From contig NZ_CP075896.1 in NCBI RefSeq assembly GCF_018604545.1, positions 8,184,001 through 8,248,000 on the forward strand: DNA of 64,000 nucleotides, written 5' to 3'. The translations under genes were made by a program, and so were the position numbers. Shown here in pieces: positions 35,183 through 44,984 of the stretch (position 1 is the first letter of the stretch; each line of letters begins with the position of its first letter). The stretch is from Streptomyces koelreuteriae. Its GTDB lineage: Bacteria; Actinomycetota; Actinomycetes; Streptomycetales; Streptomycetaceae. The notes under the pieces are model-generated. The model had not been told where the DNA came from. It saw only the letters and a list, made by a program, of their open reading frames with translations, and did not search any database.

Positions 35183-37426
35183 GTGGAGGAACCGGTGCTG
35201 TGCGTGGACATGGGGGCGACCGCCACGCGGGCCGCTCTCCTCATCGGCACCCGGATACGGATGCTTCGCGACCCCGACGGCAGCGCGGCGGACTGGCCCA
35301 CCGCGGTGTTCGCGGACGGAACGGGCCTCCTCGTCGGACGGGCCGCCGTACTGCGGGGACGCGAGCGGCCGGAAGCGCTGCGCGGGGAGCTGCCCGGGGA
35401 CCTCGGCCGCCGGGCCCGGGTCCGGGCGGGGGAACGGTCCTGGCTGCCGGACGAGTTGGTGGGGGCGCTCCTGCGGGTGCTGCGGGACCAGGCGGAGACG
35501 ATCGCGGACCGGCCCGTCACCACGGCCCTGCTGACCGTCCCGGCGGGAACGGGCGCCGCGGACCCGTGGCGCGCGGGGATGCTCTCCGCAGCCCGGCGGG
35601 CCGGGCTCACGACGGTCGAGCTACTGGCCGAACCGGTCGCCGCGACCCTCGCCCTCGGGGACGGGGGAGGGCTGCGGGACGGCGACCTGGTCCTCGTCCA
35701 CGACCTGGGCGGCTCGACCTTCACGGCGGCCCTCGTCCGGATGCGCGGCCCTGGCCGTGCCGATCACGATGTACTCGGCCGACTCACGCTGGACGGCTGC
35801 GGGATGCGGGACATCGAGGGCGCGGCCCAGGCCACGCTCCGCGCGGACGGCGCCCCGGGCTTCGCGGGCCCTGCGGCCGACGGACCGTGGGGCCATCCGG
35901 CGCACAGCGACGCGGACGGGGGACAGGCGTACCGGGACCGTCTGCTGAAAGCGGCGGGCGCCGCCCGCTTCGCCGAGATCGCGGCGCCTTTCCTCGACCG
36001 GGCCGCGGCGTGCTGCGAGGAGGTCCTGGACACCGCACGCGTGGAGCCGGGCCGGGTCGCCGCGGTGCTGCCGGTGGGCGGCGGCGGGGGCAGCCCGGTG
36101 GTGCTGGGCCATCTCACCCACCGGCTCGGCATCCCGGTACGGGCCGTCGAGCGGCCCTTGCACGCGGTCGTACGGGGAGCCTGTGTCCGGGCCGTGTACA
36201 GCGCGCGCCGCACCGCCCGCCCTCGCCGCCCCGCCGCGGGCGCGGTGCCGCTCACCTGGGACCTGCCCGGAGGCCGTGGCGTTCTCGTCGAACGGCGCGT
36301 CGAGGCGGGGGCGGCGTTCGCTGAGGGCGAGCTGCTGGCCCGGGTCCGGGTGCCGGACGGTTCCCTGCACCAGCTCGTGGCGGACGCCGGTGGCCGGATC
36401 ACCGCCTGGCACGCCGCCGTGGACGACGAGGTGTTCACCGGAGACTGGCTGCTCACCGTGAGCGCGGACCGGCCGGCGGCCGGGGCCGGTATGCCCGCTC
36501 CCACGGGACGGGCCGTCTGGCGGACACACGCGGAGGCCGTGACCGCCGTCGCCTTCAGCCCGGACGGCCGCTTCCTCGGCACGGGCGGCGCGGACCGGTC
36601 GGTGAGCGTCTGGGACCTGGGGACCGGAGGCGAGCGGGCGTCCGCGGAACTGGACGACGACGTCACCGCCGTCACCTTCTCTCCCACGCGGCCGTTGGCC
36701 GCCGCCAGGGACGTGGCCGGCGGGCTGGTGGTGCTCGACCACGAGCAGGAGGCGCCGGTGTTCGTCGAGGAGTCACTGAGCGAGGGCGGCGACCTCGTCT
36801 TCACCGATGACGGCGGACTGCTGGTCGCCGTGGAGCCGGAGCACACCGGCTTCGACGCGGTGTGGTTCACGGACACCTGGAAGGAAGCCGAGCCGGGGGA
36901 CTTCGACAGCCTGCCGGACGGCATCCCTCCCGTGCTGGTACTGCTGGACGACGAGTGCGCCACACTCAGCAGTCCCTCCTTCTGGCGGATATTGGAGGAG
37001 TTCGACGATCAGGACGACTTCGCCAGACTGGCGGACGCCTACGACGACCTGTTCGGCGCGCACGCCCGGCCCACCGTCTTGGCCACGCCGGCCGTCCTGT
37101 TCGTCGCGGGCCACCGCCCGGACGGCGTCCTGAAGATTCCGGCCCGGGGCGTCACCCTCTTCGCCTGCTCGTCCGCCGCGGGCCTCCTCGCCACCTGCGC
37201 CCCGGCAGCGGGGGTGACGGTGTGGAGCCTGGAGGACGGCCGGCTCCTGCGCACCCTCCCGGTGGAGGACGACGCGCTCTGCCTCGCCTTCGCCCCCGAC
37301 GGCAGCAGGCTGGCCGCCGGACTCTCGGACGGCACGACCGTCATCTGGACGCTGACCCGGACCGCCGCCCCCGCCGTGGCCGACAGCGTCTTCCGCAGCG
37401 ACGAGCGGCAGGAGACAGCCCCATGA
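35183..37426 (+). CDS. Hsp70/actin-fold protein with lipoyl-like barrel and WD40-like C-terminus (degenerate ATPase)
   Basis: 747 residues from GTG 35183: MEEPVLCVDMGATATRAALL lines up with the other three paralogues (MAHEPVLAIDFG...). The ATG at 35123 would add 20 unalignable residues and overlaps the likely promoter. The actin/Hsp70 nucleotide-binding domain (1-335) has altered motifs: VDMGATA, DLGGSTFTAALV (174-185) instead of DFGGGTFD, and PVGGGGGSP. A barrel like biotinyl/lipoyl domains follows (355-427, no lysine), then WD40-like blades (HAEAVTAVAFSPDGRFLGTG, GGADRSVSVWDL). No J-protein or classical substrate domain. The ATPase is probably weak or dead. Confidence 0.85.
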   Translation: MEEPVLCVDMGATATRAALLIGTRIRMLRDPDGSAADWPTAVFADGTGLLVGRAAVLRGRERPEALRGELPGDLGRRARVRAGERSWLPDELVGALLRVLRDQAETIADRPVTTALLTVPAGTGAADPWRAGMLSAARRAGLTTVELLAEPVAATLALGDGGGLRDGDLVLVHDLGGSTFTAALVRMRGPGRADHDVLGRLTLDGCGMRDIEGAAQATLRADGAPGFAGPAADGPWGHPAHSDADGGQAYRDRLLKAAGAARFAEIAAPFLDRAAACCEEVLDTARVEPGRVAAVLPVGGGGGSPVVLGHLTHRLGIPVRAVERPLHAVVRGACVRAVYSARRTARPRRPAAGAVPLTWDLPGGRGVLVERRVEAGAAFAEGELLARVRVPDGSLHQLVADAGGRITAWHAAVDDEVFTGDWLLTVSADRPAAGAGMPAPTGRAVWRTHAEAVTAVAFSPDGRFLGTGGADRSVSVWDLGTGGERASAELDDDVTAVTFSPTRPLAAARDVAGGLVVLDHEQEAPVFVEESLSEGGDLVFTDDGGLLVAVEPEHTGFDAVWFTDTWKEAEPGDFDSLPDGIPPVLVLLDDECATLSSPSFWRILEEFDDQDDFARLADAYDDLFGAHARPTVLATPAVLFVAGHRPDGVLKIPARGVTLFACSSAAGLLATCAPAAGVTVWSLEDGRLLRTLPVEDDALCLAFAPDGSRLAAGLSDGTTVIWTLTRTAAPAVADSVFRSDERQETAP

Positions 37427-38823
37427 GCGGCACGACCGCGCCATCCGTCCTCGCCATCGACTTCGGCACCACGAGCACCTGCGCCGCGCTCGTCAGGAAC
37501 GGGACCGTGCACCGGCTGCGCGAGCACATCGGCGACGGATGGTGCTGGCCGTCCGCCGTCCTGTTCGACGGCACCATGCCGTACGTCGGCACCGCGGCCG
37601 AGCGGCGCCGCCGGCTCGCTCCGGCCGCGTACCGCGACGAGATCAAGTGCACCCTGGGCCAGGGCACGCCCGTCGACCTGGCGGGGCGCGGACACCGGCC
37701 CGGGCTCCTCGTCTCGCTCCTCCTCCAGGCCGTACGGGCCGAGGCGGAACGCGTGGGCGGCGGCCCCGTCAGCCGTACGGTGCTCACCGTCCCCGCCGCG
37801 TACGGCCCCGCCGATCCGCGGCGCGAGGAACTGCTCGGCGCCGCCCGGTCGGCCGGTCTGCCCGCTGTGGAGCTGTGCCCCGAACCGGTCGCCGCGGCCC
37901 TCGCGCCCCTCGCCGGAGGCCCCCTGCCGCCGGGCGCCACCGTCCTGGTGCACGACTTCGGGGGAGGCACCTTCGACACCGCGCTGGTGCGTCTGGCGTC
38001 CGGGAAGGACGTGGACGGCGGCGACGGGGAGCACACGGTCCTCGCGCACGCGGGTGAGGAATGCGGGGGCCGGGACCTCGACGGCATCGTCGTCGCCGAA
38101 CTGCGGGCGCAGGGCGGCCCGGAGCTGGCCGAACTGCTCCCGCCGCCCGAGGGCGAGCTGACCGTCCGCGCGCTGCGCCACCGCATCGAACTGATCGATC
38201 TCGCCCGGCAGCTCAAGCACCGGCTCGCGACCGAGAGCGCCCCGTCCGATGTGTTCACGCCGGCCGAGCGCACCTTCACCCTGCACCGGGACCGTTTCCT
38301 GGACCTCGCCGGACCGCTCTACGAACGCACCACCCGGTGCTGCGCACGGCTGCTCGCCGAGGCCGCTCTCCTGGACTCCTCCGACCGCCCGCCGAAGGCC
38401 GACGCCGTGGTCCTCGTGGGGGGATCGAGCCGGCTGCCCGGGCTGGCCGCTCATGTGGAGGAAGCCCTCGGACTGCCCTTGTACCGCGCCGAGGATCCGC
38501 GTACCGCCGTCGCGGAGGGGGCTGCCGCCTGGGGAAGGGCCAGGACGGTGCGCACGGTCGCGGCGACCGGCCCTGTTCCCGGACGCACCCCGCTGTGCTG
38601 GCCCCTGCCCCCGGGGGCCTCGACCCTGGTCGACTGGTACGTGGCACCCGGCGCCCGCTACGAAGCGGGCGCCGTCCTCGGCCGGGTACGGACCGAGGAA
38701 GGCTCGCTCATCCAACTGTCAGCCCTGTCGGCGGGACGAGTACGGGCCCACCATGCCCGTCCCGGCGACCGTGTGCGGGACGGGGAGTGGCTGCTGACCG
38801 TGGTCCGCGGCGACGACGGCTGA
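37423..38823 (+). CDS. Hsp70/actin-fold protein with lipoyl-like barrel, no propeller
   Basis: 466 residues; the ATG overlaps the stop of the preceding gene (ATGA). The nucleotide-binding domain (1-385) is intact: LAIDFGTTSTCAALV, HDFGGGTFDTALV (178-190) and VVLVGGSSRLPGLAA. Residues 395-462 form the lipoyl-like barrel (YEAGAVLGRVRTEEGSLIQL, then LSAGRVRAHHARPGDRVRDG) and the protein ends there, so it is the short member of the family. It would be the active partner of the degenerate paralogue just upstream. Its end faces the end of the dynamin operon. Confidence 0.88.
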   Translation: MSGTTAPSVLAIDFGTTSTCAALVRNGTVHRLREHIGDGWCWPSAVLFDGTMPYVGTAAERRRRLAPAAYRDEIKCTLGQGTPVDLAGRGHRPGLLVSLLLQAVRAEAERVGGGPVSRTVLTVPAAYGPADPRREELLGAARSAGLPAVELCPEPVAAALAPLAGGPLPPGATVLVHDFGGGTFDTALVRLASGKDVDGGDGEHTVLAHAGEECGGRDLDGIVVAELRAQGGPELAELLPPPEGELTVRALRHRIELIDLARQLKHRLATESAPSDVFTPAERTFTLHRDRFLDLAGPLYERTTRCCARLLAEAALLDSSDRPPKADAVVLVGGSSRLPGLAAHVEEALGLPLYRAEDPRTAVAEGAAAWGRARTVRTVAATGPVPGRTPLCWPLPPGASTLVDWYVAPGARYEAGAVLGRVRTEEGSLIQLSALSAGRVRAHHARPGDRVRDGEWLLTVVRGDDG

Positions 38824-38895
38824 GCGGACGGGCGGGTACGGGACGGGCGGGTACGGGACGGGCATGGCGGCCCTTGCCCCGCCCCGCCTCCCGCC

Positions 38896-40488
38896 TCAGA
38901 CCTCCCGGCCGCCGCCCTCTCCGCGCGCGTCCGGCCCGTGCGACTCCTCCAACTCGTGCAGCAGATGCTCGTACGCGCGTACCACCGTCCGCGCCGCCTC
39001 CCGGGACGGGCCGTACAGCATCCCGGACTGCCAGCGCACCAGCCAGACGGAGTGCCGGCGCCGCGCCTCCGCACGCAGCGCGTCCGCGCCGGCGCCCTCG
39101 GGCAGTCCCAGCCGGGCGGCAGGGCTACGGCCGAACTCGCCCAGGGCACGCCGTAGTTCCTCGTTCTCCTCGACACCGAGCCGCAGCCGCCCGCTGTACA
39201 GCTCACGCAGGGTCCGCAGCTCCGCGAAGCCGGGTTCGTTCAGGGCCAGGGCCTCGAAGCCGCCGAGGGCCGCGTCCAGCAGCGACCGCTCGCGGGGGCC
39301 GGCGCCGGCCGCCAGGTCCTTGGGCATCCGCCGGATGCGTTCCAGCGATCCGTCGAGCTTCAGCAGCGCGGAGCGGTGGCCGAAGTGGTCGGTCAGTCTG
39401 CCCCGCAGACCGGTCAGCCCGCTGTCGTCCAGCAGGATCGCGCGCAGCTTCGCGGGATCCCGTACGCCGTCCCGCAGCAGTCCGCAGACGGTGTGGATGC
39501 CGTACGGGCCGAAGCGGTTCCACAGGGCCCGGCGGCGTGCCGCGTCGAGCGGGAATCCGTCCCCGGCGTTCACGAACATCTTGGCGTCCGACAGGCGGAG
39601 CGACAGGGCCGCCGAGGGAGCCTTCGCCAGCTCTTCGAAGGTGGCGACGGTCTCCTCGTCGAGGGTGGCCGCCGCCTGGCCGAGCAGGCCGCACACCGGC
39701 GTCAGGTCGAAGAGCCGCCGGCGCATGCCGGGCGCGTCCCGCATGATGCGGTCCGCCTGGCGGCGGCCCAGCACCAGTGGATGCGGGCCGCCCTCCTCCC
39801 ACAGGTACTCGCACTTGGTGAGCACCCCCAGCGTCGTCAGCGGTGTCGAGGTGGCGAAGTCGGGGCCGAGGAACTGCGCGACGACATCCGCGTCGGTCCG
39901 GGAGGGACCACGCACCGGGAGGACCAGGATCAGGGCGTCCGCCGCCGAGGCGTGGCGGAGGCTGGCGTCCATCACGTCCTCCGGCCGCAGCCGCAGGAAC
40001 TCCAGGGTGTTGAGCGAGTCCTCCCCGAAGACACAGTCCAGCCCCGGGGTGTCGATGAGTTCGAAGTCCTCCAGATAGGGGGCCGGGATCTCGACCACGA
40101 CCTCCGCGATGCCCCGCAGCTCCTCCAGATGGTCCTCCCGGCGCGCCGTCAGCTCCTCCAGCCGCTCCGGCGAGTACGGGACCGAGGGGCGGCCGTCCTT
40201 GTATCGGACGAGCAGCCGGGGTGTCTCGGAGTACCGCAGCCGGTTGACGTTGAAGGTCAGCTCCTGCGAGCCGGTGGCCACCCGCTCCTCGCCGATCAGC
40301 GCGTTGACCAGCGTGGACTTGCCGGTGCTGATACGGCCGACCACGGCGACACTCATCTTCTTCCCGGCACGCCCCCGTTCCGCCTCGAACGCGGCCCGCA
40401 GCACCTCCGCGGAGCCGCCGCCGCGGGCCATCAGCCGCAGCGCGGACTCGAAGGCCGCCTTCACCCGGTCCGCCAGACCGTCGCTCAT
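38896..40488 (-). CDS. Dynamin-like GTPase, short (IniC-like) member of pair 1
   Basis: 530 residues. G1 GRISTGKS (51-58), G3 DTPG (146-149) and G4 TKCE (224-227); the G4 Asp is replaced by Glu as in the second short member (NKVE). Helical stalk follows; no hydrophobic membrane segment is seen. Bacterial dynamins often work as pairs; the long partner lies directly upstream with a 4-bp ATGA overlap. Layout and size resemble mycobacterial IniC. Last gene of the long minus-strand unit. Predicted to act at the inner membrane in fusion, repair or scission. Confidence 0.87.
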   Translation of the reverse strand: MSDGLADRVKAAFESALRLMARGGGSAEVLRAAFEAERGRAGKKMSVAVVGRISTGKSTLVNALIGEERVATGSQELTFNVNRLRYSETPRLLVRYKDGRPSVPYSPERLEELTARREDHLEELRGIAEVVVEIPAPYLEDFELIDTPGLDCVFGEDSLNTLEFLRLRPEDVMDASLRHASAADALILVLPVRGPSRTDADVVAQFLGPDFATSTPLTTLGVLTKCEYLWEEGGPHPLVLGRRQADRIMRDAPGMRRRLFDLTPVCGLLGQAAATLDEETVATFEELAKAPSAALSLRLSDAKMFVNAGDGFPLDAARRRALWNRFGPYGIHTVCGLLRDGVRDPAKLRAILLDDSGLTGLRGRLTDHFGHRSALLKLDGSLERIRRMPKDLAAGAGPRERSLLDAALGGFEALALNEPGFAELRTLRELYSGRLRLGVEENEELRRALGEFGRSPAARLGLPEGAGADALRAEARRRHSVWLVRWQSGMLYGPSREAARTVVRAYEHLLHELEESHGPDARGEGGGREV

Positions 40489-42467
40489 GCGGCTTCGCCC
40501 TCCGCGTCCGGTCCGGGGCCGGACCGCCCCTCGGCGAGCCGGTTGACCGCGCGCACCAGGGCGGCGATCCGCTCGCGGCCGTCCTTGAGCGGCCGCTGCT
40601 CGGTCTCGAGTTCGCCCAGCCGCCGGACCGCCTCCTCCGCCGTGCGCTGGGCGCTGTCCTTCAGCCGCTTCAGGGTGTCGGCGGTGCGTTCCTGCTCGCG
40701 GGCGATCCGGCTGTCCAACTCGGCCGTGATCTCCCGGGAGAAGTCGCCGATCGCCTCCTGCGCGGCCTGCTCGATCCGGGGCGTCTGGTCGCGCCGGGCC
40801 CGCTGGACGGAGTCGGCGAGTTCACGACGCCGCTGCTCGATGACATGCTCGGGGATCTCCCGCTCGACCGTCTCGTACCAACGCTGTTCCGGGGTGTCGA
40901 GCACCTTCTTCTCGTAGGTCTCGTACACCGGGGAGAAGAAGTCCTTCGTCCGGTTCCAGCCGTGCTTGACCTTGTTCCAGAAACCGGACGGCGGAGGGCC
41001 GGAGGCCCGCTTCTTCTCCCGGGTCCTGGTCTCCTTGCGGTAGGTGGCCGGGATGACGTGCCCCACACGCTCGGTGGGCTTGTGCAGCCGCCCGAACGCG
41101 GCGAGGTCCACCACGGGCGGCGCCGGCATCTCGCCGAGTTCGCTGCCGCCCAGCTCCAGGCCGATGTCCCGCGCCAGCCCCCGCTGCAGCTCAGCGGCCC
41201 GCCGCGCCGCCCATTCGGAGACCGTCGTACGGGCCATGCCCAGATCGCCGTTGACCCGCAGGGCCAGCAGGTCGGGCTGCTCCAGATGCATGCGCACCGA
41301 CAGATACTCCGTCTCCGCCCGGCTCCACACCCGGTCGAACTCGCGCGCCGTGCGCTCGCTCACCTTGGCGCGCAGTCCGTCCAGTTCGTCCTCAAGGCGC
41401 TTGCGCCAAGGAGCCGCGCCGGAGGACAGCTCCGCCAGCCGGGCCGACTCCCGCTCCGTCTCCCGGTTGAGCTCGTCCAGCCGGGCCTTGCTGGTGTCGC
41501 GCAGCGCGCTCTCCTCCGCCAGCAGCGGATCCAGCAGCGTACGGACGGCCGCGTCCGCCTCGCCCAGCGCGCCGCCGAGCAGGACCCGGGCACGGTGCCG
41601 GGCCAGCCGCGCCCAGAGGACCTCCTCGAGTTGGGGGAAACCGGAGTTGTGGAGCAGCTCCGCGCGCAGCTCGGGGTCGTCGCCGCCGATCCCGGCCAGA
41701 TACTGCTGCTTGAGCTTGCTGGAGACCGGCACGATCAGCACGTCCTCCGGGGACCTGCCCGTGATCGCGGCGATCTTCTTGCGGTTGGCGGCCAGGTCGG
41801 TGTCGATGTCCGCCCTGCGGTCCGACTTCGTGAGCACGTAGAACATCGCGTCGGGGTGGTCGGCCGCCTTGACGGCGTGCGCCGCCTCGCGCAGGAAGAC
41901 CGTCTCGCTCTCGGTGAGCGGCTCCTCGGCCGAGACGACGAAGAGGATCGCGTCGGCGGTGGGAAGCTGCTCCTGCGTCACCAGCGTGTGTTCGTGGTAG
42001 ACGCCCCCGACTCCGGGGGTGTCCACCAGCACCAGACCGGACTTGAGGCGGTGCGAGTCCAGCCTCAGATCGAGGAGGACCGCCTCGTCCTTCCGGCTGC
42101 CGCTCTCGGCCGCGTACTCGCCGATCTGTTCGAGCCTGATGGGCTTGACGACGAGCGAACCGTCCGGCGCCTTCAGGGTGACATCGGCGGCCTCGGTCTC
42201 ACCGCGCCGGATCGTGGCGGCGATGCAGGTCGCGAAGTAGTGGTCGACCGGGAGGATGTTGGGGCGGTCCAGCAGGGCGTTGAGCAGACTGGACTTGCCG
42301 CGGTTGAACTCCCCGCACACCACCACGGTCAGCTCGCCGGAACGCAGCCGCTCCTGCGCCCCGTACAGCCGGTCCGCCGTCTGCTCGGCGGCCCGGTCCC
42401 GGGCCACCTCGACGACGGTGCCGAAGACGGCCAGGATCTCATCGCGGATGGACTCGTAGTCGGCCAT
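40485..42467 (-). CDS. Dynamin-like GTPase, long (IniA-like) member of pair 1
   Basis: 660 residues. G1 GEFNRGKS (52-59), G3 DTPGVGG (149-155), G4 TKSD (213-216). A long helical stalk follows, and a basic, aromatic stretch (FWNKVKHGWNRTKDFFSPVY) near residue 500 may be the membrane paddle; there is no glycine-zipper as in the paralogue at 49756-51843. GEFNRGKS and DTPGVGG are typical of IniA and cyanobacterial BDLP. It lies 56 bp after the Hsp70-WD40 gene and overlaps the short partner. Confidence 0.88.
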   Translation of the reverse strand: MADYESIRDEILAVFGTVVEVARDRAAEQTADRLYGAQERLRSGELTVVVCGEFNRGKSSLLNALLDRPNILPVDHYFATCIAATIRRGETEAADVTLKAPDGSLVVKPIRLEQIGEYAAESGSRKDEAVLLDLRLDSHRLKSGLVLVDTPGVGGVYHEHTLVTQEQLPTADAILFVVSAEEPLTESETVFLREAAHAVKAADHPDAMFYVLTKSDRRADIDTDLAANRKKIAAITGRSPEDVLIVPVSSKLKQQYLAGIGGDDPELRAELLHNSGFPQLEEVLWARLARHRARVLLGGALGEADAAVRTLLDPLLAEESALRDTSKARLDELNRETERESARLAELSSGAAPWRKRLEDELDGLRAKVSERTAREFDRVWSRAETEYLSVRMHLEQPDLLALRVNGDLGMARTTVSEWAARRAAELQRGLARDIGLELGGSELGEMPAPPVVDLAAFGRLHKPTERVGHVIPATYRKETRTREKKRASGPPPSGFWNKVKHGWNRTKDFFSPVYETYEKKVLDTPEQRWYETVEREIPEHVIEQRRRELADSVQRARRDQTPRIEQAAQEAIGDFSREITAELDSRIAREQERTADTLKRLKDSAQRTAEEAVRRLGELETEQRPLKDGRERIAALVRAVNRLAEGRSGPGPDAEGEAA

Positions 42468-42523
42468 ATCCGTCCTCTTCTCCGGGTGGAGATCCCTGGT
42501 CCGAGATCCCCTCCGGTCACAGG

Positions 42524-44941
42524 TCAGAGATCCCAGACGTGGATCTCGCGGTCGGTGGCGGCGATCAGGGTGGTGGCGTCCGCGCCGAAGGCCAGGTCGC
42601 GGACGGGCATCGGGAAGAGCATGCGCTGTGCGGAGCGGGGGACCTCCCGCACCTCATCGGCCGTCGCGGGGTGCGGAAGTTCCCAGACCGCGACGAGGCC
42701 ACCGGGGTCGGCGGCCGCGAGCAGACGCTCGTCCGCGCTGACGGCCAGGAGGTGCGGCTTGACCAGGGCCGGGTCGTGCAGGCGGAAGGCATGCCCGTCG
42801 AGGCTCCACACGTCCACCGCCTGCGGGACACTCGACCCCGAGGCGAACCCGGCCGTGGACGGCAGGGCGAGCAGTTTGCGCGGGTCGTTGACGGTGAGGT
42901 GCGGGGGCTGCGCGAGCTGACGCCCCTGCACATGGCAGATGATCACACTGTTGCCGACGGGGAACGCGGCGAACTCCAGCGCCGGATCGAGGACCAGCTG
43001 CTCACCGGTCATGCTGTAGCGCGACAGATCGGCCTCGGTGAGCACGTCCCCGCCGGCGAGAGCGAAGATCCGAAGGCGCCGCTGATTGCTGAGTACGGCG
43101 AGCCGGGTGCCGTCGGAGGAGAAGGCGGCGGTGAGGCAGGCCCCGTCGAAGGGGACGGACCCCCGTACCTCACCGGAGACGACATCGACGACGTCGACCC
43201 TCTGGGCGTGGCCGGTGCCCTCCACCGGTACGACGGCGAGGAGCGTCCCCGAGCATCCGGCGGACACCACCCGGAAGACCGAGGGCAGTTCCCACAGCGG
43301 CTTGAGCCCGTCCGGGTTCAGTTCCCAGCCCACCGTCCCCTGACCGTGCTGGGTCACGACATGGCGGCCGCCGGGCACCAGCAGGACGCGTCCGTAGGCC
43401 GTGGCACCGTCACCGATGGGCAGGGCGGTGCTCGGCGGGGGTGCCAGGTCCTCCCACGACGGCAGGGCGCCCGCGCGGGTACCGCGCCGCCGCCCCCGCC
43501 CGGCCGGCTCGTCCCGTCCGGTCGTGACCAGCCAGTCGCCGGAGGAGATGTCGGAGCCGGCCTCCGAGTGCAGCTGCGCCACCCTGCCGGGGCGCCCGTC
43601 CGCGCGGAGTTCCCACAGCCCTCCGTCGGTCAGCCGGACCAGGGCGAACACCGCGTCGGCGGGGTAGTCGTCACCGGGTCCGACGTACCACTGCAGCAAC
43701 TTCCCGGTTCCTCCACCCGGCAACTCCCAGGAGAGCGGGACACTGAGACCGGCGGGCCGCCCGGCGACCGAGTACCTCTCGGTGGCCGTCCCCGCCCACG
43801 CGGCCGCGCCCTGCGCCACCGCCAGCTCCGGGTCCTCCACGCCGCGCAGCAGCCCCGGGAACGCCTGCTCCAGCGCGTCCCGCACCGCCGGCATCCGGGT
43901 GGTGCCGCCGACCAGCAGTACGGCCGCCAGCCGGTCGGCGCTCCGTCCGCAGCGGTCGAGGAGGTCCCGGCAGCAGGCGACGGTACGGGTGACGAGGGGC
44001 GCGGTGAGTTCGGCCAGCCGGGCGCGGTCGAGGCCGACGGGCAGGCCCGCGGAGCGGAAGAAGTCCTCGATCTCCGCCTCCACGCTCAGCCGGTGCTTGA
44101 ACCGGTGCGCGAAATCGCCGAGGTCGAGCGTGCGCCGCAGCCCGTCCTCCGCGTTCGCCGTCGGGCCGGAGGACTTCGCGGCGGACCTCCCGGAGGCCTT
44201 GGCGCCGCCCTTCTCGTCGTCCTGCTCCGGCCCCGGGCGCAGCCAGGACGAGAGCGCGGCGCCACCGCGCCGTACGAGTTCCTCCGCGAGCAGGACGTCG
44301 ATGTCGTGGCCGCCGCAGTCGTCCAGTGCCGCGTGTCCCAGCACCTCCACGGTCCCCTCCGCGTCGTCCTGCTCCGTGGTCCTGATCAGTGCCGCGTCGA
44401 AGGTGCCGCCGCCGAAGTCGTACACCAGAACAAGGCGTCCCGGTTCGAAGGCGGCTCCGGCCAGCGGGGCGAACGCCGCGGCCACCGGCTCCGGCAGCAG
44501 ATCGACGGCCGTGAGCCCCGCCGCCTCGCCGGCGCCGATGAGCAGGCCGCGGCGCGGGTCACCGGGGCCGTAGGAGGCGGGGCAGGTCAGCACGGCCCGT
44601 GTGATGGGCCGGCCGTACAGGCGTTCCGCCTCCCCGCGCATGGCGGAGATCAGCGCGGTCACCAACTGCTCCGCCTGGTAGGAGGCGTCGCCGAGCACCA
44701 GCGGGGCGCTCTCGCCGAGGTTCCGTTTGAACTCGCCGCGGAAGGAGGACGGGTACATGGCCTTGCGGTGCTCGGCCGGTGTGCCGACCAGCAGCCGCGA
44801 GCCGTCCCAGGACACGGCCGAGGGCCACGCCCAGGAGTCGCCCGAGGGCTCCTTGACCATGCGGACCCGGCCGTCGGCGAGCAGCGCCACGGCCGAGGTG
44901 GAGGTGCCGAAGTCGATGGCGAGGACGGGTTCGTGCGCCAT
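42524..44941 (-). CDS. Hsp70/actin-fold protein with lipoyl-like barrel and WD40-like propeller
   Basis: 805 residues. Nucleotide-binding domain (1-385): VLAIDFGTSTSAVALL, VYDFGGGTFDAALI (173-186) and LLVGGTTRMPAVRDAL, all intact, with a charged insertion near 240-265. Lipoyl-like barrel (400-475; LLQWYVGPGDDYPADAVFAL, GDWLVTT) without the hairpin lysine. Propeller-like C-terminus (about 500-805) with repeated aliphatic strands such as LTAAFSSDGTRLAVLSNQRR and a last blade ending DREIHVWDL. The heat-shock substrate domain is absent, so it is probably a nucleotide-gated scaffold for the dynamins rather than a chaperone. Confidence 0.88.
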   Translation of the reverse strand: MAHEPVLAIDFGTSTSAVALLADGRVRMVKEPSGDSWAWPSAVSWDGSRLLVGTPAEHRKAMYPSSFRGEFKRNLGESAPLVLGDASYQAEQLVTALISAMRGEAERLYGRPITRAVLTCPASYGPGDPRRGLLIGAGEAAGLTAVDLLPEPVAAAFAPLAGAAFEPGRLVLVYDFGGGTFDAALIRTTEQDDAEGTVEVLGHAALDDCGGHDIDVLLAEELVRRGGAALSSWLRPGPEQDDEKGGAKASGRSAAKSSGPTANAEDGLRRTLDLGDFAHRFKHRLSVEAEIEDFFRSAGLPVGLDRARLAELTAPLVTRTVACCRDLLDRCGRSADRLAAVLLVGGTTRMPAVRDALEQAFPGLLRGVEDPELAVAQGAAAWAGTATERYSVAGRPAGLSVPLSWELPGGGTGKLLQWYVGPGDDYPADAVFALVRLTDGGLWELRADGRPGRVAQLHSEAGSDISSGDWLVTTGRDEPAGRGRRRGTRAGALPSWEDLAPPPSTALPIGDGATAYGRVLLVPGGRHVVTQHGQGTVGWELNPDGLKPLWELPSVFRVVSAGCSGTLLAVVPVEGTGHAQRVDVVDVVSGEVRGSVPFDGACLTAAFSSDGTRLAVLSNQRRLRIFALAGGDVLTEADLSRYSMTGEQLVLDPALEFAAFPVGNSVIICHVQGRQLAQPPHLTVNDPRKLLALPSTAGFASGSSVPQAVDVWSLDGHAFRLHDPALVKPHLLAVSADERLLAAADPGGLVAVWELPHPATADEVREVPRSAQRMLFPMPVRDLAFGADATTLIAATDREIHVWDL

Positions 44942-44984
44942 GGGGAGGGAGCCGCCTTTCGTTCGGGCCGGTACGGAATTCGCT

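Noticed and set aside
38824..38895. Short GGACGGGCGGGTACG direct repeats as a terminator or operator
   Set aside because: Two to three imperfect copies in a 72-bp convergent gap, without a clear stem; too weak to call.
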